Notes: a model not told the origin generated them from the sequence alone. A stretch of 64,000 bases of DNA from Candidatus Microbacterium phytovorans (GCA_029202445.1 CP119321.1:1612001-1676000); one strand, 5' to 3'. Shown: positions 17,037 through 27,375, numbered from the stretch's first letter. Numbers and translations: made by a program.

Positions 17037-17801
17037 ATGACCACGCCCCGCCTCGTCGCCTTCGACCTCGACGACACGCTCGCACCGTCCAAGAGCGCGA
17101 TCTCCCCCCGCATGGGCGAGCTCCTGCTCGCGCTCGCAGAGCGTGTCGACGTCGCGATCATCTCCGGCGGACAGCTGCAGCAGTTCACGGCGCAGGTCGT
17201 CGACCGCCTTCCCGAGGCGGATGCCGCATCCCTCGGCCGATTCCACCTGCTGCCCACCTGCGGCACGCAGTACTACCGCATCGAGGGTGACGGCATCCGT
17301 ACCGTCTACGCCCACGCGCTCACCGATGACGAGAAGCAACGCGCCCTGACCGCTGTGGAAGAGGAAGCACGCAGGCTGGGCGTGTGGGAGTCCGACACGT
17401 GGGGCGACATCCTGGAAGACCGCGGGTCGCAGATCACCTTCTCGGCGCTCGGCCAGAAGGCCCCCGTCGACGCGAAGACGGCATGGGACCCCGACGGCGC
17501 GAAGAAGAACGCGCTGCGCGACGCGGTCGCCGCCCGCGTCCCCGACCTGGAAGTGCGCTCGGGCGGTTCGACATCGGTCGACATCACACGCCGCGGCATC
17601 GACAAGGCCTACGGGATGCGGCAGCTCGCGGAGCAGACCGGCATCCCTCTCGACGACATGCTCTTCGTCGGCGACCGGCTCGACGAGCACGGCAACGACT
17701 ACCCCGTGCTCGCGATGGGTGTGACCTGCCACGCGGTCACCGGGTGGGAAGACACCGTCACCTACCTCGAAGCGCTCCTGCCGACCCTTCCGGTGCGCTG
17801 A
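17037..17801 (+). CDS. HAD-IIB family hydrolase (phosphomannomutase/sucrose-phosphatase-like)
   Basis: A 254-residue haloacid-dehalogenase phosphatase with a type II cap. Motif I is FDLDDTLAPSKSAI (nucleophile Asp and acid/base Asp), motif II is IISGGQLQQF, motif III lysine is in TAWDPDGAKKNA, and motif IV is FVGDRLDEHGNDYPVL. The N-terminal FDLDDTLAPSKS and the central WDPDGAKK resemble eukaryotic-type phosphomannomutases. The bacterial members are usually annotated only as HAD-IIB hydrolases, so the sugar-phosphate substrate is an inference. A GGAG eight bases before the ATG is the likely ribosome site. It stands alone between the tRNA-Pro terminator and the convergent lactate gene. Confidence 0.85.
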   Translation: MTTPRLVAFDLDDTLAPSKSAISPRMGELLLALAERVDVAIISGGQLQQFTAQVVDRLPEADAASLGRFHLLPTCGTQYYRIEGDGIRTVYAHALTDDEKQRALTAVEEEARRLGVWESDTWGDILEDRGSQITFSALGQKAPVDAKTAWDPDGAKKNALRDAVAARVPDLEVRSGGSTSVDITRRGIDKAYGMRQLAEQTGIPLDDMLFVGDRLDEHGNDYPVLAMGVTCHAVTGWEDTVTYLEALLPTLPVR

Positions 17802-17807
17802 TCCCCG

Positions 17808-19079
17808 CTACGCCTTGACGCGCGTCGGTGCCCGGCGCGCGGCGGGCGCTGCGACGGGAACGAGCCGCTGCAGCTGGGTGACGTGACGCGGCTCGAGTTC
17901 GGCCAGCGACGACACCCCCAGGAGCGTCATCGTGCGCTCGATCTCCGACCTCAGGATCGCGATCGTCCGGTCGACTCCGCGACGCCCGCCGGCCATGAGG
18001 CCGTACAGGTAGGCGCGGCCGATGAGCGTGAACTTCGCGCCGAGAGCGACGGATGCCACGATGTCGGCGCCGTTCATGATGCCCGTGTCGATCATGACGG
18101 TGGCATCCTTCCCGACCTCGCGCACCACCTGCGGGAGCAGATGGAACGGGATGGGCGCGCGGTCGAGCTGGCGACCGCCGTGGTTGGACAGCACGATCCC
18201 GTCGACCCCGAGGTCGACGAGGCGCTTCGAATCGTCGACGTTCTGCACGCCCTTCACCACGATCTTCCCGGGCCACATCTCTCGGATGACGGCGAGATCG
18301 TCGTAGCTGATCGTCGGGTCCATGGCGGCGTTGAGGAGTTCGCCCACCGTGCCGCCCGTGGTCGTGAGCGAGGCGAACTCGAGCTTGGGGGTCGTGAGGA
18401 AATCGATCCACCACCAGGGGCGCGGGATCGCGTTGACGATCGTCCCCACGGTCAGCTGGGGAGGGATCGAGAAGCCGTTGCGCTTGTCACGGAGCCGCGC
18501 GCCGGCGATCGGCGTATCGACGGTGAACATGAGCGTGTCGAATCCGGCATCCGCCGCCCGACGCACGAGTCCGTAGGAGATCTCGCGGTCGCGCATGACG
18601 TACAGCTGGAACCAGTTGCGTCCGTGGGGGTTGGCGGCCCGCACGTTCTCGATCGACGTCGTGCCGAGAGTCGACAGGGTGAACGGGATGCCGGCGGCCG
18701 CCGCAGCGCCGGCACCGGCGATCTCCCCCTCGGTCTGCATGAGCCGGGTGAAGCCGGTCGGCGCGATCCCGAACGGCAGAGCGGACGGTCCGCCGAGGAT
18801 CTCGACCGACGTGTCCACGTGCTCGGCGGGGCGGAGGATGTCGGGATGGAACTCGATGTCCTCGAACGCCTGCCGCGCTCGCGAGAGGGAGAGCTCCCCC
18901 TCCGCGGCCCCGTCGGTGTAGTCGAACGCGGCTTTCGGGGTGCGACGCTTCGCGATCGTACGCAGGTCGGAGATCGTCAGCGCGGACTCGAGGCGACGCT
19001 TCGTGCCGTCGAGCTCGGGCTTCTTGAACTGCATGAGCTCCAGGAGCTCGGGGATCTTCGGCAGCTGTCGCTGAACCAT
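17808..19079 (-). CDS. lldD: FMN-dependent L-lactate dehydrogenase / alpha-hydroxy-acid oxidase
   Basis: A 423-residue FMN enzyme that oxidises L-lactate to pyruvate, probably passing electrons to quinone. Family signatures are [11 protein letters not shown] at the N-terminus, [43 protein letters not shown], the FMN lysine in IVVKGVQ, and the catalytic-site SNHGGRQLD. The C-terminal [28 protein letters not shown] binds FMN phosphate. Length and sequence are close to the corynebacterial LldD type. The ATG at 19079 has AAGGACG as ribosome site. The FCD-type GntR regulator gene lies 41 bases upstream on the same strand and probably controls the pair. A mycofactocin-type paralogue is less likely, as no such cluster is nearby. 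Confidence 0.88.
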   Translation of the reverse strand: MVQRQLPKIPELLELMQFKKPELDGTKRRLESALTISDLRTIAKRRTPKAAFDYTDGAAEGELSLSRARQAFEDIEFHPDILRPAEHVDTSVEILGGPSALPFGIAPTGFTRLMQTEGEIAGAGAAAAAGIPFTLSTLGTTSIENVRAANPHGRNWFQLYVMRDREISYGLVRRAADAGFDTLMFTVDTPIAGARLRDKRNGFSIPPQLTVGTIVNAIPRPWWWIDFLTTPKLEFASLTTTGGTVGELLNAAMDPTISYDDLAVIREMWPGKIVVKGVQNVDDSKRLVDLGVDGIVLSNHGGRQLDRAPIPFHLLPQVVREVGKDATVMIDTGIMNGADIVASVALGAKFTLIGRAYLYGLMAGGRRGVDRTIAILRSEIERTMTLLGVSSLAELEPRHVTQLQRLVPVAAPAARRAPTRVKA

Positions 19080-19120
19080 GTGTCGTCCTTCTCGTGGCGG
19101 GATCGCCGGGGTGGGTGTCG

Positions 19121-19843
19121 TCAGAGGGAGTGTGCGGGAGCCGGGAGACCGGCGTCGGCGTAGTAGCCGGTGATGTGCGCGCGCAGCAGTTCGCGTGCCC
19201 GATCTGCGTCGCCGTCCTCGATCGCCCGCAGCACGTCGGCGTGTTCGTGACGGAGACGGGTCGAGGTGGACTCCCAGTCCGGGATGCGCTCGGCGCCCGC
19301 CCGGATGTAGCTCTCGATCGTGGTGCGAAGACCCGCCATCGTCGCCGCCACCACGATGTTGCCCGCCGCGTCGGTGAGGCGCAGGTGGAATTGGGTGTCG
19401 AGGGCCAGGAACTCCTCGGCCGTGAGGCCCTCGGCATCCATCGCCTCGAGCGTTGCCCGGGCCGGGGCGAGGTCGGCTTCGGATTGGGCGGCGAGATGGG
19501 CGACGGCCCACTCCTCCAGCAGGAGGCGGGTCTCGTACACGTCGGGGATGGGGAAACCCTGCGCGGCGACCTGGAGGCGCAGCAGCTGGGCGAGCCCGCC
19601 GTGGGGAGTGGCGGTGACGATCGCGCCGGCCGTCGGTCCGGATCCGGTCGCGGTGCGGATGAGCCCCATGACCTCGAGTACTCGCAGCGCTTCACGCACA
19701 CTCGACCGCCCGACGCCGAGCGTGGAGGCGAGTTCGCGCTCGGGCTGCAGCCGGTCGCCAGGCCCGAGTCGCCCTTCGAGGAGGTCGGCTTCGATCTTCT
19801 CGAGCACGACGCGCCAGGCGCGTGCCGGTGTGGAGTCGGTCAT
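19121..19843 (-). CDS. GntR/FadR-family transcriptional regulator (LldR-like)
   Basis: A 240-residue regulator. The N-terminal winged helix (residues 10-75) has the GntR signature [36 protein letters not shown]. The C-terminal FCD domain (from about residue 95) holds the metal/ligand residues in [18 protein letters not shown] and [16 protein letters not shown]. Its position upstream of lldD and the FadR subfamily strongly suggest a lactate-responsive repressor (inference from the known LldR arrangement). ATG at 19843 is preceded by GGAAGGGAC. Two direct copies of TGGTCTGGCC in its upstream region are probable operators, implying autoregulation. Confidence 0.85.
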   Translation of the reverse strand: MTDSTPARAWRVVLEKIEADLLEGRLGPGDRLQPERELASTLGVGRSSVREALRVLEVMGLIRTATGSGPTAGAIVTATPHGGLAQLLRLQVAAQGFPIPDVYETRLLLEEWAVAHLAAQSEADLAPARATLEAMDAEGLTAEEFLALDTQFHLRLTDAAGNIVVAATMAGLRTTIESYIRAGAERIPDWESTSTRLRHEHADVLRAIEDGDADRARELLRAHITGYYADAGLPAPAHSL

Positions 19844-19856
19844 CGGGTCCCTTCCG

Positions 19857-19890
19857 TGGTCTGGCCACATTACCTCGTGTGGTCTGGCCG
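19857..19890 (-). promoter_or_regulatory. paired operator boxes upstream of lldR-like/lldD operon
   Basis: TGGTCTGGCCA (19857-19867) and TGGTCTGGCCG (19880-19890) are direct repeats spaced 23 bases apart (two helical turns), starting 14 bases upstream of the regulator start. They differ at one key position from the FadR/LldR consensus TNGTNNNACNA. Likely binding sites of the adjacent GntR protein. Confidence 0.55.
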
Positions 19891-19952
19891 CGCCACCACC
19901 GAATGAAACGTTACAACAGTTCCCGCGGTCGGCGCGTTCACGAGGCGGATGT

Positions 19953-20045
19953 CAGTAACTCCTCCACCGTGCGCGTGAGGTGCGACCGCTCCCCCGGAAT
20001 CCCGCGGGTTCCGGCCGCGCCGACTCCCGTCGCGAAGGAGTTACC
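19953..20045. other. nested inverted repeats downstream of tdk
   Basis: The outer pair GTAACTCCT and AGGAGTTAC encloses an inner hairpin CCGGAA/TTCCGG with CCCG/CGGG stacked inside. The structure sits between the tdk stop and the promoter of the GntR operon. It could end tdk transcription, but it has no U tract. Confidence 0.35.
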
Positions 20046-20053
20046 GACGCCCG

Positions 20054-20710
20054 TCAGCTGAGACGACCGCCGGATTCGCGCAGATAGCACTCCGCACACA
20101 TCGACTCGTAGGTGACCCGGTCGGCCGTGAGCTCGTCGATCGCCACCTGATCGCCGTCGAACACGAACCGCCCACCCACGAGCCGCGCGTTGAACAGCGC
20201 CTTGCGCCCGCACCGGCAGATGGTCTTGAGCTCCTCGAGGCTGTGCGCGAGCTCCATGAGGCGAGCCGACCCCGGGAACGCGCGGGTCTGGAAGTCGGTG
20301 CGGATGCCGTACGCCAACGCCGGGATGCCGTCCTCCACCACGATCCGCAGCAGATCGTCCACCTGCGCCGGCGTGAGGAACTGCGCCTCGTCGATCATGA
20401 GGCACGCGACATCGGGACGCGCTCCTGTCGCGGCGGACTCGGGGATCAGCGCCTCCTGCTCGGCCACGGCCCGCACCCGCTCGCGATGCACGCCGAAGAG
20501 GGCGCGGAGATCGTCGCCGGGGGTGATGAGGAAGTCCACGAGACGATCGACACCGAGCCGGCTCGAAATCCGATCAGCGCCCTTCGTGTCGATCTCGGGC
20601 TTGGCCAGGAGCACGTGCTGACCGCGCTCCTCGTAGTTGAACGCCGCCTGCAGCAGAGCCGTCGACTTCCCGGAGTTCATCGCGCCGTAGCGGAAGTACA
20701 GTTTGGCCAC
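20054..20710 (-). CDS. tdk: thymidine kinase
   Basis: It salvages thymidine to dTMP with ATP. The 218 residues carry the P-loop GAMNSGKST (residues 9-17), the catalytic DEAQF (Walker B-like), the thymidine-binding lasso region with YGIRTDFQTRAFPGS, and a four-cysteine zinc site (CRCG ... CAEC). This is the type II (TK1-like) family. The GTG at 20710 has no ribosome site; TAGACT ends six bases upstream, indicating a leaderless transcript. The next upstream gene on the strand is the DUF2207 protein, 20 bases away. Confidence 0.95.
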   Translation of the reverse strand: MAKLYFRYGAMNSGKSTALLQAAFNYEERGQHVLLAKPEIDTKGADRISSRLGVDRLVDFLITPGDDLRALFGVHRERVRAVAEQEALIPESAATGARPDVACLMIDEAQFLTPAQVDDLLRIVVEDGIPALAYGIRTDFQTRAFPGSARLMELAHSLEELKTICRCGRKALFNARLVGGRFVFDGDQVAIDELTADRVTYESMCAECYLRESGGRLS

Positions 20711-20716
20711 CGGACG

Positions 20717-20722
20717 AGTCTA
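20717..20722 (-). promoter_or_regulatory. -10 box of leaderless tdk promoter
   Basis: Minus-strand TAGACT ends six bases before the tdk GTG (20710), with no Shine-Dalgarno sequence. The box lies within the gap after the DUF2207 gene. Confidence 0.5.
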
Positions 20723-20730
20723 TTCGGCCG

Positions 20731-22668
20731 TCAGCGTCCGCCGAAGCTGCCGCCCCCGCCGCCGCTGCCGGAGAAGCCGCCGCCCGACGACGACCCCGAA
20801 CTCGACCATCCACTGCTCGATGAACTCCACGACGAACTCCGGCTCGTGCCGGGTGACGAGATCGGCGTGGCGGCCAACCGGCCCACCGACGCGGAGGCAT
20901 CCGCGAGCGCGTGCGATCCCAGCGCATCGAGCAGCGCCACCTGCGACACCGCCGCCTCGGGCAGCCGAGCCCGGATCACCTTCGCCCACTCCTGCTCCTG
21001 CCCGAATAGGACGGCGTACGGCAGCAGCCTCTCGTAGAGGTTGACGACGGAGCCTGGGGCGTCGTCGCCGAAGGCGCGCAGACCCGATGACACCAGATCC
21101 GCGGTCGCCGGCGCCTGGGCGGCACGGAGCCTCTCCTCCTCGGCGAGCGCCAGGTAGGTGCGGATGCCGTCGAGCTCGTGGACGTGTTCACCGCCGGCGA
21201 CGGTGAGCACCGACCGCGGCAGCGGCACGAACGGCATTCCGAACATCGTCACGCCGCACAGGACGATAGCGAGCACGCGCACCCACCCGAACCCGCCGTC
21301 GTCGACAGCCGTGAACCACTCCGGCGCGATGAGGAGCACGAGGCCGAGCAGGAGACTCCCGAACTGCAGCCACGTGCGCAGCGAAGCGATCCATCCCGGA
21401 GCGGCGGCACGATATCCGCGCTGGATCGTGAACTCGTCGATGCGCCGGACGTACGTCACCGCACGCTTGGGCGGGCGCTCGGCGAACGTCGCCAGCGACG
21501 CGGTCGCGCCGATCTCGGCCGCGCGCCCGAAGAGCAACTCGACGACGCGGCGGTCGTCGTGGTCGAGGCCGTCGCGGTCGATCAGCTCGACCGTGAAGTC
21601 GGCCGGATCGTCGCGGTCCCCGTGGGCGTGCAGCGCGACCTTGTCGCGCACGGCGAGGTCGACGGTGTGCGCGGCGAGTGCTCGGGCGGGAACGTCGAGG
21701 GTGCCCGCGGAGAGGGTGAGCGACTCGTCGGCGGGCGGCTCGTAGCGGACGATGACCGGCGTCGTGTCGGGATTGCGCCGCATCCGCGCTCGGACGACGA
21801 GCATGACGGGGATGCCGAGGCCACCGGCGAGTAGTGCGAGCGCGGGCACGATCCACTGCCACCACGGGTAGGGCGGCGGCGGGGGCGGGCTGGCTGCCGC
21901 GAAGCTGCCGAGGCGGAACCCCATCGACACGGTGACGTTCTCGTCGGGCCCGAGGGCACCCGCCGCCACCGAGAAGGCCTGCGCGCCGGCCGCGGACGAT
22001 CCGTGCCATCCGGCCCATGACGTCACTTCGGCCGGCCACGGGGCATCGGTCTCGGGGCCGGAGAGGGCGCAGGGAGTGGTCGATCCTTCAGGCCCCTGGT
22101 AGCACGCGGTCCGGTCGTCGAGCAGGTCGGCGGCCACATCACCCGTCAGGTGCACCGTGACCGTCGCATCGTCGAAGGGCTGCGCGTGATCGACGCCGAC
22201 GGTGTCCCACGTGAACTCGTCCGCGCCCGTGTCGGGGTAGCGGACGACGACGTCGCTCATCGTGTAGCTGATGACATACGTCTGATCGCCGTGGACGAAA
22301 GCATCGTCGCCGGTGAGCACGTAGACCCACTCGTCATCCGACTCCGTCCACCACGGCACGGCTTCGCCGTCGGCACCGACGACGTTCACGACGCGCGTCG
22401 AGAGATCGATCCCCGACTGCACGCGCGGGAGTGCCCGAACGATGCCCCGGTTCTGATCGGAGTCCGGGAAGGATGCCACGAGCGTCTCGATGACGTACAG
22501 CTCGCCCGCGTCGGAGCTCGAGCGACTCAAGTAGTAGTCGCCCGTGAACGAGTCGAACGTGAAGTCGTCGACGCCCGCGTGCGCGGCGGCCGGCGCTCCG
22601 AGCGGAAGGAGCACTCCGACGAGGAGGCTGAGGGTCAGCAGGGCGCGCGGCATCCGTCGTCTGGGCAC
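20731..22668 (-). CDS. DUF2207 membrane protein
   Basis: A 645-residue exported membrane protein. A signal peptide (residues 6-31, ending AAHAG) is followed by the extracellular DUF2207 domain ([26 protein letters not shown]...). A proline stretch ([10 protein letters not shown]) then leads to a transmembrane helix at about residue 275, a cytoplasmic region, two further membrane helices ([14 protein letters not shown] and [16 protein letters not shown]), and a cytoplasmic domain. The tail is Ser/Gly-rich ([18 protein letters not shown], ending GSFGGR), typical of the family. The function is unknown. The GTG at 22668 is chosen because TAGCCT ends seven bases upstream; an ATG five codons later is possible. 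Confidence 0.85.
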   Translation of the reverse strand: MPRRRMPRALLTLSLLVGVLLPLGAPAAAHAGVDDFTFDSFTGDYYLSRSSSDAGELYVIETLVASFPDSDQNRGIVRALPRVQSGIDLSTRVVNVVGADGEAVPWWTESDDEWVYVLTGDDAFVHGDQTYVISYTMSDVVVRYPDTGADEFTWDTVGVDHAQPFDDATVTVHLTGDVAADLLDDRTACYQGPEGSTTPCALSGPETDAPWPAEVTSWAGWHGSSAAGAQAFSVAAGALGPDENVTVSMGFRLGSFAAASPPPPPPYPWWQWIVPALALLAGGLGIPVMLVVRARMRRNPDTTPVIVRYEPPADESLTLSAGTLDVPARALAAHTVDLAVRDKVALHAHGDRDDPADFTVELIDRDGLDHDDRRVVELLFGRAAEIGATASLATFAERPPKRAVTYVRRIDEFTIQRGYRAAAPGWIASLRTWLQFGSLLLGLVLLIAPEWFTAVDDGGFGWVRVLAIVLCGVTMFGMPFVPLPRSVLTVAGGEHVHELDGIRTYLALAEEERLRAAQAPATADLVSSGLRAFGDDAPGSVVNLYERLLPYAVLFGQEQEWAKVIRARLPEAAVSQVALLDALGSHALADASASVGRLAATPISSPGTSRSSSWSSSSSGWSSSGSSSGGGFSGSGGGGGSFGGR

Positions 22669-22675
22669 GCGGTCC

Positions 22676-22681
22676 AGGCTA
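22676..22681 (-). promoter_or_regulatory. -10 box of leaderless DUF2207 promoter
   Basis: Minus-strand TAGCCT ends seven bases before the GTG at 22668. It lies in the short gap behind the mqo stop. Confidence 0.5.
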
Positions 22682-22692
22682 TCGAACCGCTG

Positions 22693-24165
22693 TCACGGGT
22701 TGATCTGCAGGGCCGCCGCCGTGCGTCGCAGCGACTCCTCCGCGACCTCGGGACGGGGGTTGAGCGTGTCGCCGTAGCTGGGGATCAGTTCGCGCAGCGT
22801 GGGCTCCCACTCGGCGAGCCGGTCGGGGAAGCAGCGCTTGAGGAGACCGAGCATGATCGACGCCGCCGTCGACGCCCCCGGCGATGCACCCAGGAGACCC
22901 GCGATCGAACCGTCGGCCGACGTCACGACCTCGGTGCCGAACTGCAGCACGCCACCCTTCTCGGGGTCCTTCTTCATGACCTGCGCGCGCTGACCGGCCT
23001 GCAGGAGCTCCCAGTCCTCGTCTTTCGCGGTCGGCATGAAGGTGCGCAGGGAATCGACCTTCTTCTTGTGATTCTTGAGAAGCTCGCTGACGAGGTAGCC
23101 GATGAGGCCCGGGTTGTCGATCGCGACCTTGATCATGGGCCACAGGTTGGAAGGGCGCACCTGGGCGATGATGTCGGTGATCCGCCCGTTCTTGAGGAAC
23201 TTCGGGCTGAACGTCGCGAACGGCCCGAACAGCAGAGACGCCTCGCCGTCGACGATGCGCGTGTCGAGGTGCGGCACCGACATGGGCGGCGCGCCGACGG
23301 ACGCCTGCGAGTACACCTTCGCCTTGTGCTGGGCGACGATGGCGGGGTTGCTGGTCTTCAGCCACTGCCCGCCGATCGGGAAGACGCCGTACCCCTTGAT
23401 CTCCGGGATGCCGGAGCGCTGCAGCAGCTTGATGGCCCAGCCGCCCGCACCGACGAAGACGAAGCGCGCGGTGAGGCTGCCCGGGGTCTTCCCGAGCGAG
23501 TGACGGTACGACACCTTCCACGTGCCGTCCTTCTGGCGCGTGAGGTTGCGCACTTCTCGGTTCGTGACGACCTCGACGCCCTTGTCGGCGAGGTCGTCGA
23601 AGAGCTGGCGCGTGAGCGAGCCGAAGTCGACGTCGGTGCCGGCCGGCACGCGGGTCGCCGCGAACGGCTCGCCCTTGCGCCGCTTCTGCATGAGCAGCGG
23701 GGCCCACTGGTTGATGACGCGCGAGTCCTCCGAGTACTCGATGCCGGCGAACAGCGGTTGCGTCTTCAGCGCCTCGTAGCGCTTCTTCAGGTAGGCGACG
23801 TCTTTCTCGCCGCGGACGAACGTCATGTGCGGCGCGGCGTTGATGAACGTCGACGGCTCGTCGAGCACTCCCCGCTCCACGAGCGACGTCCACAGCTGGC
23901 GGCTCTGCTGGAACTGCTCGTTGATGCCGACCGCCTTGGCCGGATCGACCGTCCCGTCGGGAGCTTCGGGCATGTAGTTGAGCTCGCACAGCGCCGCGTG
24001 ACCGGTGCCCGCATTGTTCCACGCGTTGGAGGACTCCTGGGCCACCTCCGACAGGCGCTCGCAGACGACGATCTTCCACTCCGGCTGCAACTGCTTCAGG
24101 AGGGTTCCGAGGGTGGCGCTCATGATGCCACCGCCGATCAGGACGACGTCGACTGGTTCACTCAC
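22693..24165 (-). CDS. mqo: malate:quinone oxidoreductase
   Basis: This membrane-associated FAD enzyme oxidises malate to oxaloacetate and feeds electrons to the quinone pool. The 490 residues begin with the FAD-binding VDVVLIGGGIMSATLGTLL. Further family blocks are SSNAWNNAGTGHAALCELNYMP, VGINEQFQQSRQLW, FVFVGAGGWAIKLLQRSGIPE, GYGVFPIGGQWLK and LLGASPGASTAASIMLGLL. Mqo is the main malate oxidiser in corynebacteria (established). The GTG at 24165 fits the family N-terminus exactly; TAGACT ends eight bases upstream, suggesting a leaderless or very short leader. Confidence 0.97.
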   Translation of the reverse strand: MSEPVDVVLIGGGIMSATLGTLLKQLQPEWKIVVCERLSEVAQESSNAWNNAGTGHAALCELNYMPEAPDGTVDPAKAVGINEQFQQSRQLWTSLVERGVLDEPSTFINAAPHMTFVRGEKDVAYLKKRYEALKTQPLFAGIEYSEDSRVINQWAPLLMQKRRKGEPFAATRVPAGTDVDFGSLTRQLFDDLADKGVEVVTNREVRNLTRQKDGTWKVSYRHSLGKTPGSLTARFVFVGAGGWAIKLLQRSGIPEIKGYGVFPIGGQWLKTSNPAIVAQHKAKVYSQASVGAPPMSVPHLDTRIVDGEASLLFGPFATFSPKFLKNGRITDIIAQVRPSNLWPMIKVAIDNPGLIGYLVSELLKNHKKKVDSLRTFMPTAKDEDWELLQAGQRAQVMKKDPEKGGVLQFGTEVVTSADGSIAGLLGASPGASTAASIMLGLLKRCFPDRLAEWEPTLRELIPSYGDTLNPRPEVAEESLRRTAAALQINP

Positions 24166-24173
24166 GATGTTCC

Positions 24174-24179
24174 AGTCTA
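24174..24179 (-). promoter_or_regulatory. -10 box of mqo promoter
   Basis: Minus-strand TAGACT ends eight bases before the mqo GTG (24165). No clear Shine-Dalgarno sequence is present. Confidence 0.5.
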
Positions 24180-24268
24180 GGCCCGGTTTTCCCCGGCTCC
24201 GACGGCTTGCGGCATCCTCGTCCGTCAAGGATCGGGGTTCTTTCACCCCGGATATGCGCGGCGCCCCG

Positions 24269-25393
<1,125 letters not shown>

Positions 25394-25457
25394 CTACCGG
25401 CCGCTCACCACCACCCCGACCGTGTGACGCCCAGGCGTCGGCACGCCCCGGCATCCG

Positions 25458-26357
25458 TCAACGCCACGCACCGAGCTTGTCGGGATTGCGCATCATCCAG
25501 ATGTCGGTCACGCGCGCCCCATCGGTGGCGAACGAGACGACCGCGGCGACGGCAGCGTCCAGCCGGATCAGGATGCCGTCGCCGTCGCCGTGCACGACGG
25601 GCTCGTACGTGGCCTCCGGCTGCTTCCGCGCGAGGCCGAGAAGGAATCGGGCGACATCGTCCGAGCCGCGGACCGGACGCCGCGCGGCGGAGACCCGGCC
25701 TCCCCCGTCGGAGCGCAGCACCACGTCGGGGTCGAGGACGGCGACCAGCGCCTCGAGGCGGCCGGACCCCGCGGCATCCGCAAAGGCGCGCACGAGGGCG
25801 GAATGGCGGTCGCGTGACACCCCGACGCCGGGCCGCGATCCCACATGGCGACGGGCCGACGCGGCCAACTGACGGCACGCCGCCGGCGTCCGGCCGACGA
25901 CGTCGGCGATCTCGGTGAACGACACCGCGAAGACGTCGTGGAGCACGAACGCGACCCGCTCGGCGGGCGTCAGTGTCTCCAGCACGAGGAGGAGCGCGGT
26001 CGAGACGCTGTCCGCCCGTTCGACACGCTCCGCAGGGTCATCGTCCGCGGCATCCGCGTGCACCGGGAGGGGTTCCGGGAGCCACTCCCCCACATACAGC
26101 TCGCGTCTGCGCCGCGCGGAGCCCCACACGTCCAGGCACACGCGTCCCGTGACGCGGAGGAGCCAGGCGCCCGGAGCACGGACGGCGCCGCGTTCCTCAT
26201 CGCTGAGGCGAAGCCATCGGGTGAAGGCCTCCTGGACGGCATCCTCGGCGTCGGCACGGGTGCCGAGCATCCGGTAGGCGGCGGCAAGGAGGCGCGGTCG
26301 CTCCGCCGCCAGCAGTCCGCCGCCGGCCAGTTCCGCTTCGCTCGTCGTCTCGTCCAC
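25458..26357 (-). CDS. ECF41-type RNA polymerase sigma factor (SigJ-like) with SnoaL C-terminal domain
   Basis: A 299-residue extracytoplasmic-function sigma factor. Region 2 (residues 15-85) includes LLAAAYRMLGTRADAEDAVQEAFTRWL, and region 4 (130-185) includes LLLVLETLTPAERVAFVLHDVF and FTEIADVVGRTPAACRQLA. The C-terminal SnoaL-like domain (from about 195) replaces an anti-sigma factor. The ECF41 hallmark motifs are all present: WLPEPLP in the linker, DGGGR in the SnoaL domain and NPDKLG at the end. In this group the C-terminal domain regulates activity and the target is the adjacent oxidoreductase-type gene (established). The divergent gene at 26447 fits. The GTG start at 26357 follows a GA-rich ribosome site. 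Confidence 0.93.
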   Translation of the reverse strand: MDETTSEAELAGGGLLAAERPRLLAAAYRMLGTRADAEDAVQEAFTRWLRLSDEERGAVRAPGAWLLRVTGRVCLDVWGSARRRRELYVGEWLPEPLPVHADAADDDPAERVERADSVSTALLLVLETLTPAERVAFVLHDVFAVSFTEIADVVGRTPAACRQLAASARRHVGSRPGVGVSRDRHSALVRAFADAAGSGRLEALVAVLDPDVVLRSDGGGRVSAARRPVRGSDDVARFLLGLARKQPEATYEPVVHGDGDGILIRLDAAVAAVVSFATDGARVTDIWMMRNPDKLGAWR

Positions 26358-26388
26358 ACCCCGCCCTCTCGTGCGCGCCGACGCGTCA

Positions 26389-26415
26389 CCTCACATTCTG
26401 CGCGGCTGCGTCGTC
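26389..26415 (+). promoter_or_regulatory. candidate ECF41 target promoter
   Basis: CCTCACA (26389-26395) and CGTC (26412-26415) are separated by exactly 16 bases. This matches the published ECF41 pattern (TGTCACA - N16 - CGTC) in five of seven -35 positions and the full -10. It lies 31 bases before the start of the divergent oxidoreductase gene. Confidence 0.6.
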
Positions 26416-26446
26416 GTTACATTGACCGATCGAGGAAGGGAACACC

Positions 26447-27196
26447 ATGAGGATCGCCGTCATCGGAGGAACAGGCACCGTCGGGAGGGAGGTCGTCGCC
26501 GCCGCACACGCCCGCGGGCACGACGCCGTCGTCCTGGCGCGCTCGACGGGCGTCGACGTGCTGCAGCCGCCCCGAGCGGGTCTCGCCGCCGCCCTCGCCG
26601 GCGCCGACGTCGCGATCGACGTCGCCAGCGTCGGGACGATGAGCGCGGAAGAGTCGGTCGCGTTCTTCCAACAGGCGTCGCGGAACCTCCTCACGGCCGC
26701 CGCCGAGACCGGCATCCGCCATATCGTCGTCCTGTCCATCGTGGGGATCGACCGCAACCCGCACGGCTATTACGCCGGGAAGGTCGCCCAGGAGGCGGAA
26801 TACGCGGCGGGCACGGTGCCGTCCACGATCCTGCGCGCCACCCAGTTCCACGAGTTCGCGCAGCAGGTCGCCGCGCAGGCGAAGCTCGGACCCCTGCAGA
26901 TCGCCCCGCGCGCCCGCGTGCAGCCGATTGCGGCGTCGGCCGTGGCCGAGAGACTCGTGGCCCTCGCGGAAGGTGCTCCCGCGGGGCGCGCCGACGACAT
27001 CGCCGGCCCCCACGAGGAGGCGCTGTCGGACATGGTCCGCGCGTGGGTGCGACACGAGGGCCGTCGGGGACCGGTGCTGCCGATGAGCCTCCCCGGACCG
27101 CAGATGCGCGGAATGCGGCAGGGATTCGCGCTACCGGGGCCGGAGGCGCAGCTGCTCGGCCCGAGCTTCATCGAATGGCTCGCCGAGCGAAGCTGA
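26447..27196 (+). CDS. NAD(P)-binding NmrA/SDR-like oxidoreductase, ECF41 target
   Basis: A 249-residue Rossmann-fold protein. The dinucleotide site is MRIAVIGGTGTVGREVV. The atypical-SDR pattern continues with DVAIDVASVG, HIVVLSIVGIDRNPHGYYAGKVAQE and the substrate-loop ILRATQFHEFAQQV. The central YYAGK matches the Tyr-x-x-x-Lys pair of related proteins. Its place, divergent from an ECF41 sigma gene and behind a matching promoter, fits the usual ECF41 partner class (carboxymuconolactone decarboxylase, oxidoreductase or epimerase). The substrate is unknown. ATG at 26447 has a strong GAGGAAGGGA ribosome site. Confidence 0.87.
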   Translation: MRIAVIGGTGTVGREVVAAAHARGHDAVVLARSTGVDVLQPPRAGLAAALAGADVAIDVASVGTMSAEESVAFFQQASRNLLTAAAETGIRHIVVLSIVGIDRNPHGYYAGKVAQEAEYAAGTVPSTILRATQFHEFAQQVAAQAKLGPLQIAPRARVQPIAASAVAERLVALAEGAPAGRADDIAGPHEEALSDMVRAWVRHEGRRGPVLPMSLPGPQMRGMRQGFALPGPEAQLLGPSFIEWLAERS

Positions 27197-27202
27197 AGCT
27201 GC

Positions 27203-27375
27203 GTTTCGTCTCGCTGCGCTCGCTCAACGACCGGGTAAAGGGCCCGCCTCACCCCGGTCGTTGAGCGAGGAGCGCAGCGACGAGACGAACGGCGATCGCG
27301 TTTCGTCTCGCTGCGCTCGCTCAACGACCGGAAAGCGCTCGCTCAACGACCGGAAAGCGCTCGCTCAACGACCGG
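27203..27375. repeat. dispersed Microbacteriaceae-type repeat, multi-copy, inverted and tandem
   Basis: A unit of about 32 bases (27203-27234; core CGCTCAACGACCGG) is followed by an inverted copy at 27254-27290 with two single-base insertions. A second direct copy lies at 27300-27331. Two truncated tandem copies follow, ending near 27374. The first two units can form a long hairpin between the convergent oxidoreductase gene and lysC, so it may act as a terminator. The same unit recurs at 62101-62235. Confidence 0.75.

Noticed and set aside
27300-27375. Tandem short repeats as a CRISPR array
   Set aside because: No unique spacers; units are truncated copies of a dispersed repeat that also occurs inverted.
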